A stretch of 64,000 nucleotides of DNA from Paraburkholderia polaris (GCF_012927345.1 NZ_JABBGJ010000005.1:228781-292780); one strand, 5' to 3'. Counted from the first letter of the stretch, positions 37,000 to 45,243 are shown. Notes: generated by a model not told the origin, from the sequence alone. Made by a program: numbers and translations.

Positions 37000-37339
37000 A
37001 TGGCCGATCCAGTCAGCGCGCAGCGCTTTGAGAAGCTCGTGTTACCTCACATGAATTCGGCCTTCAATGTTGCGCGATTGCTCCCTGGTCGGCGGGAGGC
37101 TGGATTACCTGAACGGGCGGCCGGTCGCCGGGATGGTCTATCGGTACAAGCTGCACCCGATCAATCTTTATGTGTGGCCAAGCGACGACGCGGGCGCCAC
37201 GCCTCACATCTACCAGCGGCAGGGCTATCACCTTGCACACTGGAATGCTGCAGGAATGAATTACTGGGCAATTACCGATGCCGGGGACACGGAACTGAAC
37301 GGCTTCATCTCGGACCTGCGAGCGCATCCCGCTTCCTAG
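37000..37339 (+). pseudogene. ECF sigma factor / anti-sigma operon collapsed by one deletion
   Basis: From ATG 37000 the first 28 or so codons (RFEKLVLPHMNSAFNVARLL) are the start of an ECF sigma factor. Near 37085 the sequence changes frame and becomes the C-terminal periplasmic part of an anti-sigma factor (LVGGRLDYLNGRPVAGMVYR, INLYVWPSD, GYHLAHWNAAGMNYWAITD) to the stop at 37339. The middle of both genes is missing: sigma DNA-binding regions, the anti-sigma zinc-binding and membrane parts. One deletion joining the two genes explains it. Confidence 0.75.
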
Positions 37340-37345
37340 CTGGCG

Positions 37346-39043
37346 TCAGCCCTGAGGCATCTGGGACGCCTTGGACAGTACGCGAACGGGAACCGGGCCG
37401 GGGCGGCCTTTCAGGTGTGCATCAAGCTGCGGCAGGTCTCCGGCCGAAACGCCGGCACGCTGGAACACCTGTTCGGACACGATGGCGTCGCAAGCGATTT
37501 CTTTTGTCAGTTCCTCAAGTCTTGAGGCCACGTTCAGTGGGTCACCAATTGCCGTGAATGTCGCATGCTCGCGAAAGCCAATTTCACCCATTACAGCACG
37601 GCCGCAATGCAATCCAATGCCAAACCTGATGGGCGTTTGCAGTTGCTGCTCGAGCGCAGCGTTGAGTTGATCAATGTTGGCTGCCACCAACGGCACCGCG
37701 CGGAGCGCCTGGCGACAGGCAATGGCTGGCTCGCTGCGTAAGCCAAAGATCGCGAGCACAGCGTCGCCCATGAACTGGTTTGGCATACCACCCGCCTGGA
37801 CCACCGCGGCACAGACAGCGCTCAGGAAGCGACTGACTACGAATATGCTGTCGAACGGTAGTTGCGCCGCGGCAAGCTGTGTGGAACCCCGCATGTCCAC
37901 GAACATGAACGCCGCGAATCGCTCTTGCGGCATGACGTCCCGCTGACGCCGTTGCAGGAAGGCCGTGGATGCGGCCGGCGGCACCAATGGCCACACGGAG
38001 AGATCATGGATCGGCCGCAACTGGCACGCAAGACGTACTGACAGCGAGTCAACTCCCAGTTGTTCCAGGACACGCCGCTCCGCCTCGGCTGGCGTGGGCA
38101 GCGGCACATCGCTGAGCACGCGCACCCTACACAATGTGCATCGGGCACGGCCACCGCACGTGCTGGCATGGGGAACTCCGGCCATCCGGCTAGCTTCCAG
38201 CACCGAAAATCCGAGCGGCGCGAAGACCCTACGGCCCTCCGGATACAAGATGCAGAGCCGTCCGTGCCGGCGCTCCCGGACCGTGCGCAGCAGCCGCGCC
38301 CCAAGTACCAACAGCAGCGCGCCACCATCGAAGAGCAAAAAGTCGTTGCGCAGATCGGCGAGCCAGAGATTTTGCAATCCCGTCCCGACGACCGTCGGCC
38401 GAGTCGCCGCAGCGCGCCAGACGGGATTCTGCGCAAGCGCGACCACTTCCCGTCCGCCTTGCAGGAAGCCCAGCAGAGCGAGCACCGGGAGCAGCACGGC
38501 GACGCTCAGCAGCACGCTCCGCCACGCGCCAAACCATGGCTTCAATCGCAACCAGAACCAGACGCCAAAGCACCCATGCGACCAGGCGATCACCAGCAGT
38601 AACAGCTGCGCCCGGCCGAAGAACGGCGAGGCGATCCAGAACGAGTACAACAACTGCGCGTACCCCTTGTTCAGGCCGAACGCGGCAAATGCGACCCGCG
38701 TATTGGCGAGATGGTTGGCTAGCAGGGGCGGAATGCATAGACCGAGGACGAGCTGCGTCGCCTCACCCCGATTCCAATGTACCGAGCGCCGCTCATACAG
38801 AGCCCACAGACCCAGGAAGAAATGCGTCACGAGCGCGCTGTACAGCACGCCTGTTCCAAGCCATCCCTGCCAGATAAACTTCTGTACAAGCAGGCCACGC
38901 TCCAGCCACGCGAGCGAGATATTCCCCAGCGAGTGATTAAGGAGGTGTGCCCCTACATAGGTGAACAGCACCAGTCCGGTGGTCAGCCGAACCGATCGCA
39001 CGCCCGCCGGTCGCCATTTCTGAATATTGGGGAAGCGCAACAT
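37346..39043 (-). CDS. Cytochrome b / [2Fe-2S] ferredoxin / class III nucleotide cyclase fusion
   Basis: 565 aa from the ATG at 39043 (ggag upstream); an ATG 31 codons earlier is possible. Residues 15-240: about six membrane helices with conserved His33, His37, His74, His111, His156, like the diheme anchor of CyaC-type cyclases. Residues 255-350: plant-type ferredoxin with Cys296, Cys302, Cys305 and Cys340. Residues 375-555: class III cyclase with metal Asp383 (FVDMRGST) and Asp427 (FMGDAVLAIFG), plus IGDPLNVASRL. The usual adenine-selecting Lys position near 420-424 reads PNQF, as in other members of this subgroup. It should make cAMP (or cGMP) in response to membrane redox state. The anti-sigma remnant lies next to its 3' end. 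Confidence 0.9.
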   Translation of the reverse strand: MLRFPNIQKWRPAGVRSVRLTTGLVLFTYVGAHLLNHSLGNISLAWLERGLLVQKFIWQGWLGTGVLYSALVTHFFLGLWALYERRSVHWNRGEATQLVLGLCIPPLLANHLANTRVAFAAFGLNKGYAQLLYSFWIASPFFGRAQLLLLVIAWSHGCFGVWFWLRLKPWFGAWRSVLLSVAVLLPVLALLGFLQGGREVVALAQNPVWRAAATRPTVVGTGLQNLWLADLRNDFLLFDGGALLLVLGARLLRTVRERRHGRLCILYPEGRRVFAPLGFSVLEASRMAGVPHASTCGGRARCTLCRVRVLSDVPLPTPAEAERRVLEQLGVDSLSVRLACQLRPIHDLSVWPLVPPAASTAFLQRRQRDVMPQERFAAFMFVDMRGSTQLAAAQLPFDSIFVVSRFLSAVCAAVVQAGGMPNQFMGDAVLAIFGLRSEPAIACRQALRAVPLVAANIDQLNAALEQQLQTPIRFGIGLHCGRAVMGEIGFREHATFTAIGDPLNVASRLEELTKEIACDAIVSEQVFQRAGVSAGDLPQLDAHLKGRPGPVPVRVLSKASQMPQG

Positions 39044-39358
39044 GCTCTGCTCTCCACCCGCCCGATCAAAGGCATTTCGTTGAGAGATCGACCGGCGGGG
39101 CTCGGTTCGATGTGGTTGCAATGCGTGTTTAGTCATGCATCAATCGCCCTGTCGCCAAGGTTGTGGAGCGGGATCTTTCGAGGCGTGCCTTCAGAAATAT
39201 TACTATTGCCGATCAGGCGACTGACGGAACTGAGAGCGCGCGACCCACGCATTGGCGACGAGTTGAACAACATCCAGTTTATACGGTTCAGGATTTCCGC
39301 CGAGGATCGTGCCGGTCCGCGGCGCTCAATCGGATTGAGGTGCGCGATCAGCAGTATT
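39044..39358. other. Region upstream of the cyclase gene
   Basis: No supported gene. It contains the cyclase promoter and possibly the start of an alternative longer cyclase N-terminus (ATG at 39136). Confidence 0.4.
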
Positions 39359-39439
39359 TCATGAGCCGAAAAGCGTTCGCCCTCGCGCGTCCAGGATGGC
39401 TGTCATTCCCGATGCACGGGCCATGTCGATGATGTCCAT
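39359..39439 (-). CDS. 26-codon peptide, possibly remnant of a small hypothetical protein
   Basis: ATG at 39439 is preceded by a very strong Shine-Dalgarno (aaggaggtgatc). The peptide MDIIDMARASGMTAILDARG ends soon after with GRTLFGS. The MARASGM...LD.R start resembles a family of short Burkholderia hypothetical proteins that normally continue another 25-40 residues, so this is probably truncated. Function unknown. Confidence 0.45.
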   Translation of the reverse strand: MDIIDMARASGMTAILDARGRTLFGS

Positions 39440-39907
39440 TTCGATCACCTCCTTCGTGTCTTCCTGCTTGCAAGACCGTCGGGTGGGCCCGGTTATTCCT
39501 GGATTCAACCGGCTGCGAGACCTGCCAGGGCGATGCTCCGCGCAAGCCGGGCACCGGTCATGACGACGATCCCGTGCTAAAGGCGACGCGAAGCAGAGGC
39601 CTCCCGCAAGCGCGCAAAAGTAATGGCCGCGCGGCCGCTTGTGCAGGACGGTTCGGCTCAGAGGAATCGCTCGGGCAGACCGCGGGGCAGAGCCATATGT
39701 GCAGAGCGAACGCTCTGGAAGAAGTGAGCACTTAAAGTTGCTGATCGGGAATAGAACCGACAATGTTGCGGTTTAACGAGTACACGCCGGACGGTTTGAA
39801 ACGATCGAGAAGATCTTCTGCGACTCGTTCGACGGGACGTTCCAGAAGCGACGGCCCTACGACCTGATATTTTGGATTGCAAAGTAAACTGCGAATTGGA
39901 GCTTTTT
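39440..39907. other. Intergenic stretch without recognisable gene
   Basis: No supported gene. Minus-strand frames through 39763 lack motifs. It holds the leader of the 26-codon peptide and the promoter of the next DUF4148 gene. Confidence 0.4.
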
Positions 39908-40180
39908 ATGAAAAGCCTTAGTCTGATTGCGGCTGCTACCCTCGCACTGGGTGCTGCACACGCGTACGCTGGCGACATGGACGTCCCGGCCGGCACCTAC
40001 GAAAATGCGGCCACCGTGTCGCAAGCGAATCCCTCATCGGCACAACCGGTGTCGCCAATGAAGGGCAACACGGTTTCTTCCGGCAAGACCCGGGAGGAGG
40101 TTCGTCAGGAAATGATCCGGGCGGAGCAGGATGGCACGATGGCACGCTTGAACGCGCTGCTTTATGGCGGAGGAAGCTAG
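39908..40180 (+). CDS. Small secreted DUF4148-like protein (type C)
   Basis: 90 aa, ATG at 39908 with ggag 9 nt upstream. Signal peptide cut near AYAGD (about residue 22). The C-terminal half KTREEVRQEMIRAEQDGTMA is the DUF4148 core; the rest differs from types A and B. Periplasmic, function unknown. Confidence 0.8.
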   Translation: MKSLSLIAAATLALGAAHAYAGDMDVPAGTYENAATVSQANPSSAQPVSPMKGNTVSSGKTREEVRQEMIRAEQDGTMARLNALLYGGGS

Positions 40181-40296
40181 CAGCAGATAGCTGTTCGCGA
40201 GAAACGGCTGGCGCAGCGTCGAGGACGACCACCCGCAGTGGTGCGTCCCTATTTGATGCGGCGCGGCATGATTTTCATGCGTCCCTTTTTATTATT

Positions 40297-40341
40297 GGCC
40301 TTGCAGGCCTTGCAGGCCTTGCAGGCCTTGCAGGCCCTGCT
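40297..40341. repeat. Short tandem 9-bp repeat
   Basis: Four perfect copies of ggccttgca (40297-40332) plus one degenerate copy. On the minus strand one frame reads a collagen-like Gly-Leu-Gln run ending in TAA, but it has no start codon. Nine-bp units are a usual slippage substrate. Confidence 0.85.
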
Positions 40342-40514
40342 GGCCGGCGGTCCCGCAGACTGTGGTGTGTTCCCATACCTCGCAGGTGACCGGCTGCGGT
40401 CTATAAAGGCCATAACATCATTAAACAAATGACATTAATGCTCTCGCGAAATAGCGGATGGGCGCCGAGAATATTGCTCAACGCGGCATTGACCGTATTC
40501 AAGGAGCGACGAGC

Positions 40515-41384
40515 ATGTATGCAATTACCGGTGTGACAGGGCAGGTGGGCGGTGCGGCGGCACGTGCCTCATTAGGCGCGGGGCATGCTGTGCGCGCTGT
40601 TTTACGCGACAAAACCAAGGCGGCCGAGTGGAGGGAGTGGGGCGCGGAAGTGGCGATTGCGTCCTTCGAAGATGCGGACGCGCTTGCCGCGGCGTTCAGC
40701 GGCACGGCGGGCGTCTTTGTAATGGTGGCGCCGAACTTCGCGCCGCAGCCGGGTTATCCGAACGCGCACGCAGCGGTTGCGGTGCTGAAAGAGGCACTAA
40801 TGAAGGCGGGGCCCGAGCGCGTCGCGGCGCTCTCGTCGATCGGCGGACAGCGCGAGTCGGGTCTCGGTCTCATCACGCAAGTGCATATTCTGGAAGAAGC
40901 ACTCGCGGACCTGCCAATTCCGACGGCGATTTTGCGGCCCGCGTGGTTTATGGAGAACTCGTTATGGGATATCGCGCTGGCGCGCGAGACGGGTGTGATG
41001 CCGAGCTTCTTGCAACCGCTCGATCGTGCATATCCGATGATCGCAACCGCGGATATCGGCCGCGTGATCGCCGAAACGCTTGCTAAGCCGTGGCAGGGGC
41101 GTCGTGTGATCGAGATCGAAGGGCCGCAGCGCTATACGCAAGATGAAATCGCCGCGATGCTCGGCGGCGTGCTTGGACGTTCGGTGAAGAGTCAGGCTGT
41201 GCCGCACGATCAGTGGGAGGCGCTGTTTCAGTCGCAAGGCACCGCATGGCCCGCACCTCGCATCGAGATGATCGACGGCTTCAATTCAGGGTGGATCGAT
41301 TTCGAAGACGACATGAACGAGCGGGTGGTCGGCAGCACCGCCTATCAGACGGTGCTGGCGGAGTTGGTCGCGCGTGTGGGCTGA
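40515..41384 (+). CDS. NmrA/SDR-a-type NAD(P)-binding protein
   Basis: 289 aa from the ATG at 40515 (aaggag upstream); the frame is open earlier without a start signal. Rossmann motif ITGVTGQVGGAAARASLGAG at the very N-terminus, then VRAVLRDKTKAAEWREWGAE and LRPAWFMENSLW. Atypical SDR of the NmrA/QOR2 group, acting as an NAD(P)H sensor or quinone reductase. No YxxxK catalytic pair is evident. No operon partner. Confidence 0.85.
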   Translation: MYAITGVTGQVGGAAARASLGAGHAVRAVLRDKTKAAEWREWGAEVAIASFEDADALAAAFSGTAGVFVMVAPNFAPQPGYPNAHAAVAVLKEALMKAGPERVAALSSIGGQRESGLGLITQVHILEEALADLPIPTAILRPAWFMENSLWDIALARETGVMPSFLQPLDRAYPMIATADIGRVIAETLAKPWQGRRVIEIEGPQRYTQDEIAAMLGGVLGRSVKSQAVPHDQWEALFQSQGTAWPAPRIEMIDGFNSGWIDFEDDMNERVVGSTAYQTVLAELVARVG

Positions 41385-41837
41385 GCCTTAACGGCTCCGT
41401 CCCGGGGCTGTGCTTGGGCGGGTTGCTCTTAACTGGGGGTGCCGGCAAGCCCGCAGCCATCGCCCGCCCACTCACCATCCAAAATCAAAAAATCGACCGC
41501 CCGGGATAAGTAGCCAACCAATCCAGCGCCAACACGCTTGCGCTCAGTCAAAATAAACTACGTTGCGCCGGATCATACGATTTTCATCCGGGCATGTCGT
41601 CGACCAGGTAGGATTTCAGGGCTTCGGCGAATGTCGCCGCCCGAGACCCGTCTGACGCAGCGTTTGGCCACTTGAGGACTTCGGGACGGACTTCCAGACA
41701 AAACGTTCGCACGTCGCCGTCATCCGGATGCCGCTCACGCGAGCGGTGAGCGCAGTTGCGTTGGCGGCCTGAGGTGACTCCTAGGTCGAGGCGCTGTTCG
41801 CCGCGCCGCCTGCGCTGACTGCCCAGGCGTGGGCGCT
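41385..41837. other. Intergenic stretch carrying a glutaminase 3' remnant
   Basis: Apart from the glutaminase tail (41485-41541) I see no gene; the rest is unassigned. Confidence 0.4.
41485..41541 (-). pseudogene. Glutaminase (glsA) 3' end fragment
   Basis: Minus strand reads ASVLALDWLATYPGRSIF followed by TGA, matching the last 18 residues of the intact glutaminase at 54383-55297 (AGVLALEWLTTYTGRSIF) at 14 of 18 positions. No upstream part of the gene is present. It is either a decayed second glsA or a fragment left by recombination with it. Confidence 0.8.
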
Positions 41838-42392
41838 TTAAGGCTTCGCGGGTGCGGCCGTCGCGACCTTGTCGAGCGCGGTCGGGATGAACGCGTCGAG
41901 CTGCGCGATCACCGATTCGTAGAAGTCGATCGGCTTGCCCCAGGCGTCGGGCACGTCTTGGTGCTGCTCGGTCGCATATTCGGCAAGCGTGAACACCTTG
42001 CCGGCGGCTGACGGATAAAGCGCGAGCACCTTGTCCTTGTGCTTCTCCGTCATCGTCAGGATCACGTCGGAATGCTTGACGTCGTTCGCGCTCAGTTGTA
42101 TGGAGCGATGTGCGGACGTGTCGATGCCGCGCCGCTTCATCAGGATCACGCCGTTTTCCTCGGGCTTCACGTCGTACGGATCTTCGTCGACGGCGCGCGA
42201 AATCACCGCGACATGGGCATGACGCCGCTCGATCAGCTGGTTGGCGATCGCTTCAGCCATCACGCTGCGGCCGGTATTGCCCGTGTCGACGAAAGCGACC
42301 TTCTTCGGTTCGTCTGCAAACGCAGACGTCGCGCACTGGACACCCAGGCAACTGACCAGGATAAGCGTCTTGAGGGTAAGGTTCTTCTTCAT
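41838..42392 (-). CDS. Exported low-molecular-weight phosphatase-like protein lacking the catalytic Cys
   Basis: 184 aa with a Sec signal peptide (cut near AFADE, residue 27). The body is the LMW protein-tyrosine/arginine phosphatase fold (ILTMTEKHKDKVLALYP, VFTLAEYA, DVPDAWGKPIDFYE). The P-loop normally reads CTGNTCRS; here it reads VDTGNTGRS, with Asp for the nucleophilic Cys and Gly for the second Cys, while Arg and Ser remain. I read the codons directly (GAC, GGC). It cannot form the phosphocysteine intermediate. It probably binds a phosphorylated or anionic ligand in the periplasm, or has another role. The acid loop Asp (PDAWG) is retained. Confidence 0.85.
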   Translation of the reverse strand: MKKNLTLKTLILVSCLGVQCATSAFADEPKKVAFVDTGNTGRSVMAEAIANQLIERRHAHVAVISRAVDEDPYDVKPEENGVILMKRRGIDTSAHRSIQLSANDVKHSDVILTMTEKHKDKVLALYPSAAGKVFTLAEYATEQHQDVPDAWGKPIDFYESVIAQLDAFIPTALDKVATAAPAKP

Positions 42393-43026
42393 GATATCTC
42401 CGCCGATTTGGGGTAGTTGTCGCCGCGGCTTCGGACCGACGCGTGCGGGAAATCATGCCGAATGCGCGCGACGGAAAACAATAAACAGTCGGTTTTTGCA
42501 AGACGATGTCGCATTGCTGCAAGCGGGCTCGGGTGCGTCGGGATGCGACAGGTCAACGACGGGATTCACCTCGTTGGCTGTGCCACCGGCACAGGAATTA
42601 GTGAAGGTATCGGTCGTGGACACAGCATTACGCGCCGAGTCCCATTTGGACTGATGGCGTTACCCGCCAGCGGAGCATCCACGGAATACCTCGATGGCTT
42701 TATATCGTGGCTGCGCAGACAACACGTTGCGCGGGATCGCGCCAGGCTAGATTCCGTCGCGCTGGCATCAACGAAGCTGTACGTTCCAATGCCGAAACCT
42801 TCCCACTGGGGCATCGCGTGGCGGATGACCGCTACGGAGAAAGTTGAGAGGCCGCAGCGGGTCGTATTGGGAACGTCGAGATAGAGTTGACATGCCGGGT
42901 CAATGCCTGGACACCGACGACAGCTTCCAAAGAACGTCGTTCACGCTTCCGAGCCGCCACACATCGTGTGGAGCGTCGGACAAACACGCCGCGCATGCCA
43001 CGACCAAACCGAACAGACTGTGCCAG
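42393..43026. other. Intergenic stretch without recognisable gene
   Basis: About 630 bp. Plus- and minus-strand open frames exist but show no motif and no ribosome site worth calling. Confidence 0.4.
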
Positions 43027-43440
43027 TCAGTCTGTCGAAACGCCGAAGCAGTGGCCGCACGAACGCGCCTTGCCCAGTCGCAGGCGCCCGGCGCTCACTG
43101 TTGCCTGACCACCGCAGTCGCACCGGCAAACCCACAAACCGTCGCCAGCGTACCGATCGGTCGTCAGCTGGCCAAACACCTCACCGCCCCGCAGCGCAGG
43201 TGAGCCTGGGCGGGACCGCCACACACGACGCTGCTCACGGCAGCCACAGTCACGCGTTCTGCCGCCTTCTACCGCCTCCAACTCGGCAGTCACGTGGCCG
43301 CCGCAACGGCACCTCCAGAGCCACACATCGGCGCCGCGATATTGAAGCGCGAGAAGGTAGCCGAAGGTGCGACCAGCGACGTCGCGACGAGGCGGAAAGG
43401 GCCATTCAGGCGGGAAGGGGGGACGGATACGCTGATTCAC
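43027..43440 (-). CDS. Protein with two zinc-ribbon-like repeats
   Basis: 137 aa from a GTG at 43440 (weak ribosome site). Two tandem repeats of about 45 residues: AGRTFGYLLALQYRG...WLWRCRCGG...TRDCGC and GGEVFGQLTTDRYAG...WVCRCDCGG...ARSCGHC. Each has the pattern G-x-x-F-G-x-L then W-x-C-x-C-x-C-G then C-G-x-C, like the small zinc-binding modules that flank HNH/AP2-type domains in phage and mobile elements. No nuclease domain is present. Metal binding is a reasonable inference; function unknown. Confidence 0.6.
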   Translation of the reverse strand: MNQRIRPPFPPEWPFPPRRDVAGRTFGYLLALQYRGADVWLWRCRCGGHVTAELEAVEGGRTRDCGCREQRRVWRSRPGSPALRGGEVFGQLTTDRYAGDGLWVCRCDCGGQATVSAGRLRLGKARSCGHCFGVSTD

Positions 43441-43984
43441 AAAAGGTAAATGGGATTCGGCATCCTACTCTAAAGGCATAAGTGCTGCCCGTTGCTTCGC
43501 GGGCGTGGCTCAGGAGGGCGGGGGCAGGGTGGCCCCATACAATCGATGAATTGGCATCTAGCTATAAGGAGCGCGTGCGCAAGTTGGCACCGCAGCAACA
43601 TGCCGATGATAGTTCATGCACATCCTCTTCGGTGAGTGACGACCAGCCGAGACGGCGTCATAACGACTGCTTCCAACGGACACGTGTCGGCCATGAAGTG
43701 TCATACGCCCGCACCGGCACTCGGACATTCAGACGTCTGGTCCACCCAGGAAGCGGCTGGTGGAAATCCGGCGAGGATCATTCGTTCGATTGCTGACTAA
43801 GGGGGCATCTGTCAGGGGGCGGCTACTGTAGTTCGGCATTAGACCGGGTTCGTTTAAGACACTATGACTTTCCGTGAGGCAGTGGCTGGCCCGCCGTGAG
43901 GGATCAATCGCGGGTTAGCATTTCTGCCAGAGCCGCATGGTGTGGACAGCGCCACACCCGGCGATTTCCGGCACGGAGGCCAGC
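43441..43984. other. Intergenic stretch without recognisable gene
   Basis: No supported gene. The last 100 bp (from about 43885) look like the 5' non-coding part of an IS110 element, since they lead directly into its transposase start. Confidence 0.4.
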
Positions 43985-44135
43985 ATGGAAAACGATAGCA
44001 CGGTGTACGTGGGACTGGATGTTCTCCGCGTGTGGCAAGAACGCGAATATTGCGGTCGTCGCTATCGCCCGTGATCTGTCCGGTTTCATCTGGGACATCA
44101 GTCAACTGGCAATGCCGCTCGCGATACCCCGTTAG
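43985..44135 (+). pseudogene. IS110-family transposase reduced to its two ends
   Basis: ATG 43985 begins MENDSTVYVGLDV, the invariant start of IS110 transposases (first Asp of the DEDD site). After 13 residues the frame changes and the text reads GKNANIAVVAIARDLSGFIW to a TAG at 44133-44135, the typical C-terminal end. More than 300 codons between are deleted. Confidence 0.75.
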
Positions 44136-44523
44136 CACGTAGGCAGCCTAGCGAATTGACATCGCAACAAACGACCCAGCGTTCGACAAGTTTCCTGAAG
44201 ACGGCGTAGCCCGGTACTCGAGTAACCCGCGTAACAACCCCGCAACGGATATCAGCCGATTTGCGCGTTAAGACTGCGGCAGGCTCATGAGACGGAACAC
44301 TCTAATGCGGTAGCCAACCCGCGGATATCAGCATGATCCACCGTCGCCCTTACTGCTACGCCGTCCTCAGGGAATTTAGATGCATATGCGAAACACAGAA
44401 TCAAACATGGGATTGACACGGACCATTAAGCGACCGTCGTAGAGTCGAGCTGAACGACCGCAGCTCGGCTCTTATCGGCCATTCCTGAAAACTTCGCCAA
44501 TTTAACCGGCCAGGACCACGTGA
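44136..44523. other. Intergenic stretch downstream of the amino-acid catabolic operon
   Basis: No gene seen. This should contain the transcription end of the leftward operon; no clear hairpin plus T run was found. Confidence 0.4.
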
Positions 44524-45222
44524 TCAGACATGCCCGTACTTCGCCAGCGCCTCAGCCAGACTAAGGCCTTGTTGCAAATCGACACGGATCAGCCGTTCCT
44601 TCTCCGTCAGGCGTTCTGCTTCAACCAGCACCGTATCGACCACTTCGGTTGGAATAACCAGGACACCATCTTCGTCGCCGAGCACGAAGTCGCCGGGGCG
44701 CACCGTAACCCACTGTGAAGTGGCGCCACGCACGCTTACGGGTACTTGCCACCCATTGACCTTCCAACGCGCAATCGATTGCACCGGAGTGCGGTAACGC
44801 GCGAACACCGGAAAATCCTGGTCGGCGATCCAGCGAATGTCGCGGATGCCGCCGTCGACTAGCGAACCTACGCAGCCGCGCTCTTTCATGCCAATGGCGA
44901 TGAGCTCACCAAAATAGCAGACACCTTCCCCGTCGCCGCTCCAGACCGTGACATCGCCTGTCGAGACCCCTGCGCAGGCTTTCATCTTGTCCGGGTCGCC
45001 TCCGAGTTCATACGGTGACATCTGGCCGCGAATTGTGTATGCCCAGCCTGCCAGCTTGCCGCTGGAGGCGGGATATGGGGTAAGGACTGACGAGAGACCT
45101 TGGTTAAACATACCGAGCGTGTCAAGCACGTCTGCGACGTTAGAAGTGTCCACTAACAGGAGGCGTTGGCGAATAGCCTCGCGATCCTCGGCGCTTCGCA
45201 CTGCTGGAATTGTGTCCATCAT
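44524..45222 (-). CDS. RraA-like family aldolase (4-hydroxy-4-methyl-2-oxoglutarate aldolase fold)
   Basis: 232 aa. Core motifs: VADVLDTLGMFNQGLSSVLT, GELIAIGMKERGCVGSLVDG followed by GIRD, and PGDFVLGDEDGVLVIPTE. The family includes HMG/CHA aldolases that split 4-hydroxy-2-oxo acids into pyruvate and a second keto acid. The G-x20-R-D signature is present, but the acidic residue usual three positions after RD is Trp (RDIRW), so the metal site may differ. Last gene of an operon with an SDR, an aminotransferase and a glutamate-type ABC importer. That neighbourhood suggests aldol cleavage or decarboxylation of a transaminated, hydroxylated glutamate. Confidence 0.85.
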   Translation of the reverse strand: MMDTIPAVRSAEDREAIRQRLLLVDTSNVADVLDTLGMFNQGLSSVLTPYPASSGKLAGWAYTIRGQMSPYELGGDPDKMKACAGVSTGDVTVWSGDGEGVCYFGELIAIGMKERGCVGSLVDGGIRDIRWIADQDFPVFARYRTPVQSIARWKVNGWQVPVSVRGATSQWVTVRPGDFVLGDEDGVLVIPTEVVDTVLVEAERLTEKERLIRVDLQQGLSLAEALAKYGHV

Positions 45223-45243
45223 CTGTTCCTTGAAAAATATTGA

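Noticed and set aside
36922..37557. 211-codon plus-strand frame over the sigma/anti-sigma remnant
   Set aside because: Only the first part matches a sigma factor; after about 37085 the family match is in another frame, so the long frame is accidental.
42417..43026. Possible small genes between the phosphatase-like and zinc-ribbon genes
   Set aside because: Several open frames, none with motif, start signal or consistent codon use.
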